NCBI GenBank assembly: GCA_036272735.1
Contig: DATAYF010000580.1
Location: 1-10,654, forward strand
Source: DATAYF01 sp036272735
GTDB lineage: Bacteria; Chloroflexota; Ktedonobacteria; Ktedonobacterales; Ktedonobacteraceae
Length of the DNA stretch: 10,654 bases
Direction of reading: 5' to 3'
The position numbers were made by a program, and so were the translations under genes. Positions 4,785 to 10,654 of this stretch are shown piece by piece (the stretch's first letter is position 1; each line of letters begins with the position of its first letter). The notes beneath the pieces were generated by a model. It did no database searches and had not been told where the DNA came from. It saw nothing but the letters and a program-made list of their open reading frames with translations.

Positions 4785-7226
4785 TCAATTTGGCGTCCAG
4801 CCAACCACAAAAGCGTGCGTGCCATTGTTGATGGCAAGCGTTGTGGGGAGCGCCTGGCTTTGATCGAGATGGCCGGTGTACAGGTAGTTGCTATGGTGCT
4901 GGGGATCGTAGCTATTCACCGCGTACATGCTACCATCGAACGAAACGTTGGACCAGGAATATTGGCTAAACGGGCACAGCGACAAACCGTGATTGGGGGC
5001 GTTGACAAGCTGTTGTGGGTTGCTGCCATCCTCATTGATGATCCAGAGGCCGTTCGCGCTGCTACTGCCGCTATTTTCCACCAGGTACATGATCTTATTG
5101 GGGGCAATCCCACGTACTGCAACGATGGCGTTTGTGGTCTGGTAGATTTGTTGCGGAATGTTGGAAGCCCCCAGTGCCGATTGCAGAGTAATCGTGCTGG
5201 GGCCGGTCGCGGGATTATCGGCGCTGGATCCGGCTGTGTTACAGCTACTCGTGATGAGCAGTTTGCTAGCGTAATCACTATCGAAATCCTGGCAGCCAGG
5301 TGTGTCGTTGACAATAGGTTGGAGGTCGCTGCTGTGCTGGTGGTCCCCTTTGCTAATGTCAAGAAGATACATGCCCTGAGGCCGGTTCGGCGTGCTGGCA
5401 AGCGATGCCGTAAGGTAGACGTAGTGATTGTTGAGCCAGAAGCGTGGCGCATAAGTAACGTTGCCCTGTGGAACTAACGCTTGATGCAGCACACCGGTTG
5501 CAATGTCCAGCATATACATGGTAGGTGCGTCGAGACAGACGGAAAAAATTGCCTCCTGGTAGTCGAACGACCACTGAAGGTGATTGAGTGGCTCTTGCGT
5601 GGGGGCACAGTATAACGTCTGCATGCCCTGCCCATCGATGCGTACCAGGCGTAGCTCGTAACGCTTGCCAACGATGGCGCTAAAGAGCAGCCATTGACCA
5701 TTCTGCGACAATTCGCCGTTCAGGATGTAGCTATTGGCGAGACTGAAGATGGGAACCGGCTGCTGGTTGGGTGCGGTGACGGCGTAGCGCTGCATCGTGC
5801 TTGTGCCGGGTTGTTGTATCGAGCCGCCATCTTCGAGCAAAACGACGTTTTGCGCTGGCACCGCGGATGGTGGCAGTGCTGGCATCAGGGCTGCTCGCGA
5901 GCTTTGCGTAGCGTCCGGGCAGTCCGTTGATGCTGTGAGCAAGCTTGATTGATTTACGGTGGGCCTGGGCGTAACCTGAACACTACTGTGGGCACGGGCA
6001 AATGGCGGTAGGCCTTGCGTATACAGCACGCCGCCAGAGGCTGCCAGTACGACGAGTAGCAACGCGAGACATAGGATGGCGAAGAGCGGCATCTTGCGTC
6101 GTGACTTGCCAGGTTCCGAGCCGATGGGTGCAGATTGAGATAGTGCTGCAATAGCTGGCTTGATTGGCTGTGGTTGTGATGAAGCTAACGATTGAGCGGG
6201 CGTTGATGAATACATCGAGCGCGTCGAATTTGGGGGAAGAGCAGGCTCTCGTGGAGTCTCGGCGCTGTGCCATGAAGACGATTGTGGACGCAGGGTATGA
6301 GGAAATGTTGTGTGCACAGACTCGTGGGGTTCAGTCGTATAGTCGATAAGCTCTGCAAGAAAGCCCGGTTGCGTCTGCTGCATAGCTTGCACCAACGTCT
6401 GATTTAGAGCTAGCGCGCTCGGATAGCGCTGCTCCGGTTCTTTGTTCAGCGTGCACATGACTACTGCTTCGAGCGCCGGAGAGACGTGTGGATTGTGTGC
6501 GCGTAACGGCCTGGGCGTTTCGTAAAGCTGCTTCATGAGCGTTTGCACATAGTTTTCGCCATCGAAGGGGCGTTGACCGCACAGCATTTCATAGAGCACG
6601 ACCCCTATCGCGTACAGGTCGCTAGCGAGCGCTACCTTGCCAAGAATTTGTTCGGGCGCCATGTAGTTTGGCGTCCCCTTGATGCCTTGCGTGGAGCTAT
6701 TGGCGGTGCTTGGGTCGATTTTCAGCGTGTGCTCATTGGCGACGACTTTGACCAGGCCGAAGTCCGAGATCACAAGTGAGCCGTTGGCTTTGAACAGCAG
6801 ATTGCCGGGTTTGATATCGCGATGCACCAGGTCGCGATCATGGGCGTACTGTAGCGCGGTCAGCGCCTGCGAAATCAACGCCACGGTTTCCGATGCTGGA
6901 AAGATTTTCTGCTGGCGTAAGCGATCATGCAGCGATCCCCCGGACATATGGGGTGTGACCAGGTAGACCGTGTCGTCTTGTTCACCATAATCGTAGATCG
7001 GCAAGATGTGTGGATGGTCAAGCGTCGCCAGGACGTGCGCTTCACGGGCGACTCGACGCAGAAAATCGTGGGTCGCGTTTTCTCCGGGCCAGAACACCTT
7101 CAGAGCGACTTCACGTTGCAGGTTGAGATCCTCGGCCAGAAATACGGTCGCGGTTCCTCCATGACCCAGGGGGCGCATGACGTGATAATGCCCCAGCGTT
7201 TGACCGACCATCTCTTGCGGATGCAT
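4785..7226 (-). CDS. Transmembrane Hanks-type Ser/Thr protein kinase with extracytoplasmic repeat domain
   Basis: The 813-residue protein has an N-terminal kinase domain (about 13-270), a Ser/Pro/Thr-rich linker (300-375), one membrane helix (381-402, after the basic stop RRK) and an outer domain of about 400 residues. Catalytic elements are all present: Gly-rich loop GHGGTATV (21-28), Lys43 in VALK, Glu62, HRDIKPGN (135-142) with Asp137, DFG (155-157) and APE (190-192). The outer part has repeated hydrophobic blocks with WxxD/G-type turns (QWLLFSAIVGKRYELRLVRIDG; WIINEDGSNPQQLV), resembling TolB/WD40-like beta-propeller blades, so it may sense an external ligand or bind a polymer. The start at 7226 has AAGGA nine bases upstream. 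No phosphatase or substrate gene is adjacent. The gene converges on the small kinase. Confidence 0.92.
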   Translation of the reverse strand: MHPQEMVGQTLGHYHVMRPLGHGGTATVFLAEDLNLQREVALKVFWPGENATHDFLRRVAREAHVLATLDHPHILPIYDYGEQDDTVYLVTPHMSGGSLHDRLRQQKIFPASETVALISQALTALQYAHDRDLVHRDIKPGNLLFKANGSLVISDFGLVKVVANEHTLKIDPSTANSSTQGIKGTPNYMAPEQILGKVALASDLYAIGVVLYEMLCGQRPFDGENYVQTLMKQLYETPRPLRAHNPHVSPALEAVVMCTLNKEPEQRYPSALALNQTLVQAMQQTQPGFLAELIDYTTEPHESVHTTFPHTLRPQSSSWHSAETPREPALPPNSTRSMYSSTPAQSLASSQPQPIKPAIAALSQSAPIGSEPGKSRRKMPLFAILCLALLLVVLAASGGVLYTQGLPPFARAHSSVQVTPRPTVNQSSLLTASTDCPDATQSSRAALMPALPPSAVPAQNVVLLEDGGSIQQPGTSTMQRYAVTAPNQQPVPIFSLANSYILNGELSQNGQWLLFSAIVGKRYELRLVRIDGQGMQTLYCAPTQEPLNHLQWSFDYQEAIFSVCLDAPTMYMLDIATGVLHQALVPQGNVTYAPRFWLNNHYVYLTASLASTPNRPQGMYLLDISKGDHQHSSDLQPIVNDTPGCQDFDSDYASKLLITSSCNTAGSSADNPATGPSTITLQSALGASNIPQQIYQTTNAIVAVRGIAPNKIMYLVENSGSSSANGLWIINEDGSNPQQLVNAPNHGLSLCPFSQYSWSNVSFDGSMYAVNSYDPQHHSNYLYTGHLDQSQALPTTLAINNGTHAFVVGWTPN

Positions 7227-7518
7227 CCCTGTTTTTCCTTATAGGTAGTTACGTATGTATATAAATAGATGTTATTGTGTTCTGGTTGTATTTTACGCGA
7301 AATTGTGCCGTATGAACAGATACTGATCAATTATTGTAACGATTGTGTGGCTGCCGCGTTACACATTTTCCAAAATGGGCTGGGCATCGTGGAAGCATGC
7401 GGTAAATAGGATGAAAATTTTTGGACTATGAAAAAAGGTTCAGAAAATGCTTGCCAAAAAGGGGAAGTTGTGGTATTTTATTATTCACAAAGGAGAAAGA
7501 TGTTTGCAGGGCTACTAC
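7227..7518. other. Divergent non-coding region between the Ser/Thr kinase and tRNA-Gly
   Basis: About 290 AT-rich bases with no plausible protein gene. It must contain the kinase promoter, but I could not find a convincing -35/-10 pair on the minus strand (TTGATC with CACAAT at 17 bases is weak). The right part carries the tRNA promoter. Confidence 0.5.
7451..7479 (+). promoter_or_regulatory. Candidate promoter of tRNA-Gly
   Basis: TTGCCA (7451-7456) and TATTTT (7474-7479) are spaced by 17 bases. The predicted start near 7486 leaves a 5' leader of about 33 bases, suitable for RNase P processing. Confidence 0.5.
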
Positions 7519-7593
7519 GCGGGAGTGGCTCAGTGGTAGAGCACTTCCTTGCCAAGGAAGATGTCGCGGGTTCGAATCCCGTCTCCCGCTCCA
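7519..7593 (+). tRNA. tRNA-Gly, anticodon GCC, CCA encoded
   Basis: The cloverleaf is complete. The acceptor GCGGGAG (7519-7525) pairs with CTCCCGC (7583-7589), and the D-arm is GCTC...GAGC. The anticodon stem CTTCC/GGAAG encloses TTGCCAA with GCC at 7551-7553. The T-arm carries TTCGAAT; its last pair is a G-T wobble. A T discriminator at 7590 is followed by a genomically encoded CCA. It reads the GGC and GGT codons. Confidence 0.97.
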
Positions 7594-7600
7594 TTGAAGA

Positions 7601-7632
7601 AGACGATCAGGTAACACTGGTCGTCTTTTTTT
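7601..7632 (+). terminator. Intrinsic terminator of tRNA-Gly
   Basis: AGACGATCAG (7601-7610) pairs with CTGGTCGTCT (7617-7626) with one G-T wobble around a six-base loop, and a run of seven T ends at 7632. It lies eight bases after the tRNA CCA. Confidence 0.9.
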
Positions 7633-7641
7633 ATTGTTAAA

Positions 7642-7785
7642 ATGCTGGTAGCGGAGATTGCTTTTCAAGTTTTGATAGCATATGCTCATACAGGGAAGGA
7701 CCACCGCGACTTCTGGATGGTCGTTCAGTTCACCTTTGTTGAAGAGATTGCCTTCTTAGAAGGTATCGCTGTACATCCACTATGA
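7642..7785 (+). CDS. Possible 47-residue ORF before the antiporter
   Basis: An ATG at 7642 opens a frame that ends in TGA at 7783-7785. This stop overlaps an ATG at 7782 that is in frame with the antiporter, giving an ATGA junction of the kind seen in coupled genes. The peptide is hydrophobic at its start (MLVAEIAFQVLIAYAH), then mixed. Against it: there is no ribosome binding site, it starts ten bases after a terminator, and I recognise no homologue. It may be a chance frame or the remnant of a coding segment. Confidence 0.2.
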   Translation: MLVAEIAFQVLIAYAHTGKDHRDFWMVVQFTFVEEIAFLEGIAVHPL

Positions 7786-7787
7786 AG

Positions 7788-7792
7788 AAGGG
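7788..7792 (+). promoter_or_regulatory. Ribosome binding site supporting the shorter antiporter start
   Basis: AAGGG lies seven bases before the ATG at 7800. The earlier in-frame ATG at 7782 has no such site in front of it. Confidence 0.5.
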
Positions 7793-7799
7793 CAGTTGT

Positions 7800-9014
7800 A
7801 TGCACTTTGATGAGTGGCTTCTTGCTTCCTCGCTGCTGTTACTCCTGAGTATCCTTGCCTGGAAAGTCTCCAGCCGACTAGGGATTCCAGCCTTGCTGCT
7901 CTTCTTAGGGATTGGCATGCTGGCGGGTTCAGAAGGACCGGGTAGGATCTATTTTGATAACACGCTGCTAGCGCAAGAAGTGGGCATCGTGGCCCTGGCC
8001 TTTATTCTGTTTGCAGGAGGGCTGGAAACGAAGTGGAAGGTGGTTCGTCCCGCGCTTGGTGCTGCGTTGTCCCTCTCTACTATTGGCGTGCTCTTGACCG
8101 CCGTGATCGTGGCGGTCGTAGCTTTCGTTGTGCTTCATTTCTCTTTTGTCGAGGGCTTGTTGTTAGGAGCTATCATCTCAGCCACCGATGCCGCCGCTGT
8201 CTTTAGCGTGCTGGGAGCGAGGAACCTTCGACTCAAGGGAAAGCTCCTGCCATTGCTCGAACTGGAATCCGGTACAAACGATCCAATGGCTGTCTTTCTC
8301 ACGGTTGGGCTGACGGCTCTGCTGACCGACCCACAGGAATCGGTGTGGAGCATACTGCTGTTATTTGTGCAACAGATGGGAGTGGGATTGATATTGGGGC
8401 TTTCCATCGGGTGGGCCGCGATCTGGCTTATCAGCCGCCTCCATCTCGATGCGGAAGGACTCTATCGCGTATTCACGATTGCGCTCGTCTTGTTCGCCTA
8501 TGGTGTCACTGCGTTGCTTGGGGGCAGTGGATTCCTTGCCGTCTATCTGGTTGGATTTCTTCTGGGCAATAGTTCGATTCAACGGGTGGATCGAATCTCG
8601 CACTTTCACGATAGTGTGGCCTGGCTCATGCAAATCGTCATGTTTTTGATCCTAGGATTGCTCGTCTTCCCCTCACACCTTCCGACAGTTGTGGAAAGTG
8701 GACTGTTCATTACAGCGGTTGTCGTCTTTTTGGCTCGCCCGGTGAGTGTGTTGATTGCCTTACTTCCGGTCAAGATGTCTCTGCTGGAAAAGCTTTTCGT
8801 TGGCTGGGTGGGATTACGGGGAGCTGTTCCGATTGTGTTAGCCACTTTCCCATTGCTTGCTGGCTTGCCGAAAGCACCCTTCCTCTTCAACCTGGTTTTC
8901 TTCGTGGTTCTCGCCTCCGTGCTGCTTCAGGGCGCAACTGTTCCCTTTGTCGCTCGCTGGCTGCGGGTCATTGCTCCTCCACCAGTGACGCAGGAAATCG
9001 AGACCGGCTCTTAA
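7800..9014 (+). CDS. CPA1-family cation/proton antiporter (NhaP2/CvrA type), membrane domain only
   Basis: The 404-residue protein is almost entirely membrane helices (about 12) and would exchange K+ or Na+ for protons across the cytoplasmic membrane. Diagnostic blocks are SSRLGIPALLLFLGIGMLAG (24-43), ISATDAAAV (126-134) with Asp130, ESGTNDP (156-162) with the Asn160-Asp161 pair expected at the ion site of electroneutral CPA1 members, and GLRGAVPIVLA (338-348). NhaP2/CvrA proteins are usually longer (over 550 residues) with cytoplasmic TrkA-C-like regulatory domains. Here the protein stops 20-25 residues after the last helix, so that control module is absent. The start at 7800 fits the ribosome binding site and family N-termini; 7782 is the alternative. 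It stands alone on the plus strand after the tRNA. Ion choice is not determinable. Confidence 0.9.
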   Translation: MHFDEWLLASSLLLLLSILAWKVSSRLGIPALLLFLGIGMLAGSEGPGRIYFDNTLLAQEVGIVALAFILFAGGLETKWKVVRPALGAALSLSTIGVLLTAVIVAVVAFVVLHFSFVEGLLLGAIISATDAAAVFSVLGARNLRLKGKLLPLLELESGTNDPMAVFLTVGLTALLTDPQESVWSILLLFVQQMGVGLILGLSIGWAAIWLISRLHLDAEGLYRVFTIALVLFAYGVTALLGGSGFLAVYLVGFLLGNSSIQRVDRISHFHDSVAWLMQIVMFLILGLLVFPSHLPTVVESGLFITAVVVFLARPVSVLIALLPVKMSLLEKLFVGWVGLRGAVPIVLATFPLLAGLPKAPFLFNLVFFVVLASVLLQGATVPFVARWLRVIAPPPVTQEIETGS

Positions 9015-9070
9015 TGCGGATTGCTCTGCCGTCTATCGTTGTGGCAATCGGGCCAACCATTGCTTCAACG

Positions 9071-9079
9071 TGCTACAAT
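9071..9079 (+). promoter_or_regulatory. Extended -10 promoter of the cupin gene
   Basis: TGCTACAAT is identical to the nine-base core before the small kinase gene. Transcription would start near 9086, giving a leader of about 34 bases that contains the Shine-Dalgarno site AAAGGAG (9105-9111). No good -35 is seen at 16-18 bases. Confidence 0.5.
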
Positions 9080-9119
9080 CCAATATCACCTTATAGTGTA
9101 GACGAAAGGAGCGAGCTCA

Positions 9120-9587
9120 ATGAATATACCTCATGCACATCCGCCCCAGGGCGGAGTTCGCGTCATCAGGCCGCAACAATTCGATAAAAATACGCCGCAG
9201 ACGCCGGGTATGCAGCGTGTGGCGGCCGTTTCGCGTGAGTTGGCGGGTTCGGTGGGTTTGTGGGCTGGCGTCACGATTGTGGAGCCGCGTGTTGCCAGTG
9301 GTAAGCATCATCACGGCGAACTGGAAACGGTGATTTACGTGGTGTCCGGGCGCGGCAAAATACGCTGGTGGGTGGATGAGGCCGAGTTCGAGGAGGAGGT
9401 CCAGCCGGGCGACTTTATCTTCGTGCCGCCCTTCGTGCCCCACCAGGAAATCAATCCTTCGGATATGCCCGCGCAATGGGTCATCGTGCGCAACTCGCAG
9501 GAGCCGGTTGTGGTCAACCTCGATACTGTTGACACCGCGCAGCAGGCCGCGAACGACGCGACGCACGGCAAATGTTCAGGTTTGTAG
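9120..9587 (+). CDS. Single-domain cupin protein, function unknown
   Basis: The 155-residue soluble protein contains both cupin motifs. Motif 1 is GKHHHGELETVIYVVSGRG (61-79) with metal ligands His63, His65 and Glu69. Motif 2 is PGDFIFVPPFVPHQEIN (96-112) with His108. Together they should form a metal-binding beta-barrel of the PF07883 (Cupin_2) kind. Such proteins may be isomerases, dioxygenases or small-molecule binders, and the sequence does not decide. AAAGGAG lies eight bases before the ATG, a strong start. The C-terminal 30 residues are polar and end in CSGL. It is monocistronic, 105 bases after the antiporter with its own promoter, and converges on the Cys-cluster gene. Confidence 0.85.
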   Translation: MNIPHAHPPQGGVRVIRPQQFDKNTPQTPGMQRVAAVSRELAGSVGLWAGVTIVEPRVASGKHHHGELETVIYVVSGRGKIRWWVDEAEFEEEVQPGDFIFVPPFVPHQEINPSDMPAQWVIVRNSQEPVVVNLDTVDTAQQAANDATHGKCSGL

Positions 9588-9653
9588 CCGCGCGTTTGCC
9601 ATATCATATGTCAACGCAATAAGTGCATAGCAATATTTGTACGGTTTCCGAAG

Positions 9654-9720
9654 GCATGAATTGTATCGACGATAATGCATGTACTCGGAGCACATGCATT
9701 ATCGTCGATACAATTCATGC
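9654..9720. repeat. Perfect inverted repeat 3, 29-base arms, nine-base loop
   Basis: Arms 9654-9682 and 9692-9720 are exact reverse complements; each begins GCATGAATTGTATCG and ends ATGCATGT at the loop (9683-9691). It lies 66 bases after the cupin stop and 10 bases beyond the stop of the convergent minus-strand gene. No T-run follows on either side. Its sequence is unrelated to the other two long repeats. A role as a two-way transcript end or RNase III site is inference. Confidence 0.95.
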
Positions 9721-9730
9721 TTGTAATCCC

Positions 9731-10279
9731 TTATCCATTCCACTGCTCAAGTGGTTGCTGAATGGCGACATGACCGTTGTAGCTCCATTCCTGGAAAAAG
9801 GGAATAGAGGCATCTCCCTCAATGAGTTGACTTCGATCTGGCGAAAAAACGACAGAGAGAATGTTCCGTTCTTCCGTGATCGTGTAGTGCATCGGAACGA
9901 GATACACTGGTCGATCAACAGTGGGAAGACGATGCACGTGGGCGACTTCGCTTCCCTGCCGCTGGAACGCTGTGAGTAAGGCATTCGCCTGGTCTGGCGT
10001 CGTCTGTTCGTCGATCAGGATGAACTCGTGCCAGGCATCAGAGTTCTCGTCGGAAGTTTGCGCCAGGTTAAGCAAGATGCTCTGGGTGACATCTACTCCA
10101 TAAGCGCTGCCAGCTTGCACATAATCTCCGACAAATCTCCAACGAGGACCAAGGTAGGCGTCTGCCCCTTTGCAGGTACAATGGTCTCCGCAAACGCATG
10201 GATCACACGCACAGGAGCATGCCTGTGCTGCAAACATAGATCCTATTAACTGAATGGTACGTGGTGCTGCTGTTGCCAT
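9731..10279 (-). CDS. Cys-cluster protein with DUF1326-like body, function unknown
   Basis: The 182-residue product has seven Cys within residues 21-36 (C21, C23, C25, C28, C30, C34, C36, plus His33), a dense CxC/CxxC array suited to binding Zn, Cu or an Fe-S cluster. Next comes WRFVGDYVQAGSAYGVDV (46-63), whose beginning resembles the WRxxGDYxE opening of DUF1326 (PF07040), and later ILIDEQTTPDQANALLTAFQ (86-105), like the family's VDERASPEQREAL block. In DUF1326 the Cys cluster follows GDY directly; here that place has no Cys, and the cluster precedes it instead. The family link is from memory of motifs and is tentative. GAGG sits eight bases before the ATG. There is no signal peptide. It is alone on the minus strand. 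Confidence 0.7.
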   Translation of the reverse strand: MATAAPRTIQLIGSMFAAQACSCACDPCVCGDHCTCKGADAYLGPRWRFVGDYVQAGSAYGVDVTQSILLNLAQTSDENSDAWHEFILIDEQTTPDQANALLTAFQRQGSEVAHVHRLPTVDRPVYLVPMHYTITEERNILSVVFSPDRSQLIEGDASIPFFQEWSYNGHVAIQQPLEQWNG

Positions 10280-10490
10280 AAGTATTTTCCTCTACCTTAA
10301 ACGATAAACACCATAGTTATCTGAGGCCCATACTGACCACGCACAAGCAAGCCCGGAGAGAGACAATGCGCTTCACAGACCCAGGGGAGATCTCTTACGG
10401 AAAAATTTAGGTAATTTTCCCGTTGGCGACTGATCGCGTTTGACCTACAGCGGTCTTCACAAAGACTGAACCGCGTGACAAAATAACCCC
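10280..10490. other. Divergent intergenic region including the probable IS630 left flank
   Basis: It separates the Cys-cluster gene from the transposase. A small hairpin pairs GTCTT (10453-10457) with AAGAC (10462-10466), with GCG/CGC further out. The left terminal repeat of the insertion element should be within the last ~100 bases, but I cannot define it without the right end. Confidence 0.4.
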
Positions 10491-10654
10491 ATGCGAGCAT
10501 ATTCTCAAGATTTACGACAGTGTATCCTGCGCGCGGTTGACCAGGGAATGCCGCGTGCAGAGATTATCAAGACATTTGCGATTTCCCGATCCACAGTCAA
10601 ACGCTATCTCAAGTTGAGACGCGAGACCGGTGATGTGCAGCCCAAGGCCATTCC
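10491..10654 (+). CDS. IS630-family transposase, N-terminal part (runs off the window)
   Basis: The first 54 residues open MRAYSQDLRQCILRAVDQGM and continue with a helix-turn-helix, EIIKTFAISRSTVKRYLK at 24-41, as in the DNA-binding domain of IS630-type transposases. The start Y-S-x-D-L-R is typical of that group. The DDE catalytic domain lies beyond the window, so intactness is unknown. No clear Shine-Dalgarno site precedes the ATG, which is usual for weakly expressed transposases. Confidence 0.82.
   Translation, partial: MRAYSQDLRQCILRAVDQGMPRAEIIKTFAISRSTVKRYLKLRRETGDVQPKAI
10491..10654 (+). mobile_element. Left part of an IS630-type insertion sequence (partial)
   Basis: Inferred from the transposase start. 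The element probably begins at a TA dinucleotide upstream of the gene, the usual IS630 target, but the terminal repeat was not identified, so only the coding part is marked. Confidence 0.6.

Noticed and set aside
4767..5477. Plus-strand 236-residue frame
   Set aside because: It is a shadow of the outer domain of the Ser/Thr kinase, which has full coding support on the minus strand.
7426..7704. Minus-strand 92-residue frame containing a GRRDSNPRHLPWQ-like stretch
   Set aside because: It is the antisense of the tRNA-Gly gene; this peptide is a well-known false protein in databases.
1..10654. CRISPR array or other tandem direct repeat
   Set aside because: No regularly spaced direct repeats were seen anywhere in the window.

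Overview
The window looks like a chromosomal stretch of a free-living bacterium with about 50% GC. It mixes housekeeping and transport genes with a large membrane-anchored Ser/Thr kinase, and insertion-sequence remnants lie at both edges. A Chloroflexota (Ktedonobacteria-like) origin is my best guess. The reasons are a kinase fused to an extracytoplasmic repeat domain, IS200/IS605-type and IS630-type ends, and the protein style. No rRNA or other taxonomic marker is present, so this is inference only.

Layout, left to right. Positions 1-201 are the right end of an IS200/IS605-family element: a TnpB C-terminal tail in frame 2 overlapping a structured omega-RNA-like end with a strong terminal hairpin. 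It stops a few bases short of the stop codon of the next gene. Positions 205-3761 (minus strand) are a complete four-gene ABC importer of the osmoprotectant (glycine betaine/carnitine/choline) class. It is transcribed in the order ATPase, permease, permease, lipoprotein, from a candidate promoter near 3871-3900. Positions 3762-4212 are a non-coding divergent region holding that promoter, a perfect 53-base inverted repeat, and an extended -10 promoter. That promoter sits so close to the next start that the transcript is probably leaderless. A small P-loop kinase-like gene follows (4213-4737, plus). It converges on a transmembrane Ser/Thr protein kinase (4785-7226, minus), and a perfect 54-base palindrome lies at their junction.

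The right half starts with a tRNA-Gly(GCC) gene (7519-7593) that has a recognisable promoter and an intrinsic terminator. A short CPA1-type cation/proton antiporter (7800-9014, plus) and a single-domain cupin (9120-9587, plus) follow. The cupin converges on a minus-strand gene (9731-10279) whose product has seven Cys clustered near the N-terminus followed by a DUF1326-like body. A third long perfect inverted repeat (9654-9720) sits between them. The window ends inside the N-terminal helix-turn-helix of an IS630-type transposase.

Functional reading: the osmoprotectant importer and the antiporter are both osmotic/ion homeostasis functions, but they are on opposite strands and far apart, so joint regulation is not shown. 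No complete new multi-gene system is visible. The items most worth a second look are the set of three long, perfect, mutually unrelated inverted repeats in intergenic DNA (two at convergent gene ends); the readable guide position of the TnpB element against the importer gene; the leaderless kinase promoter whose nine-base core recurs upstream of the cupin; and the Cys-cluster protein.
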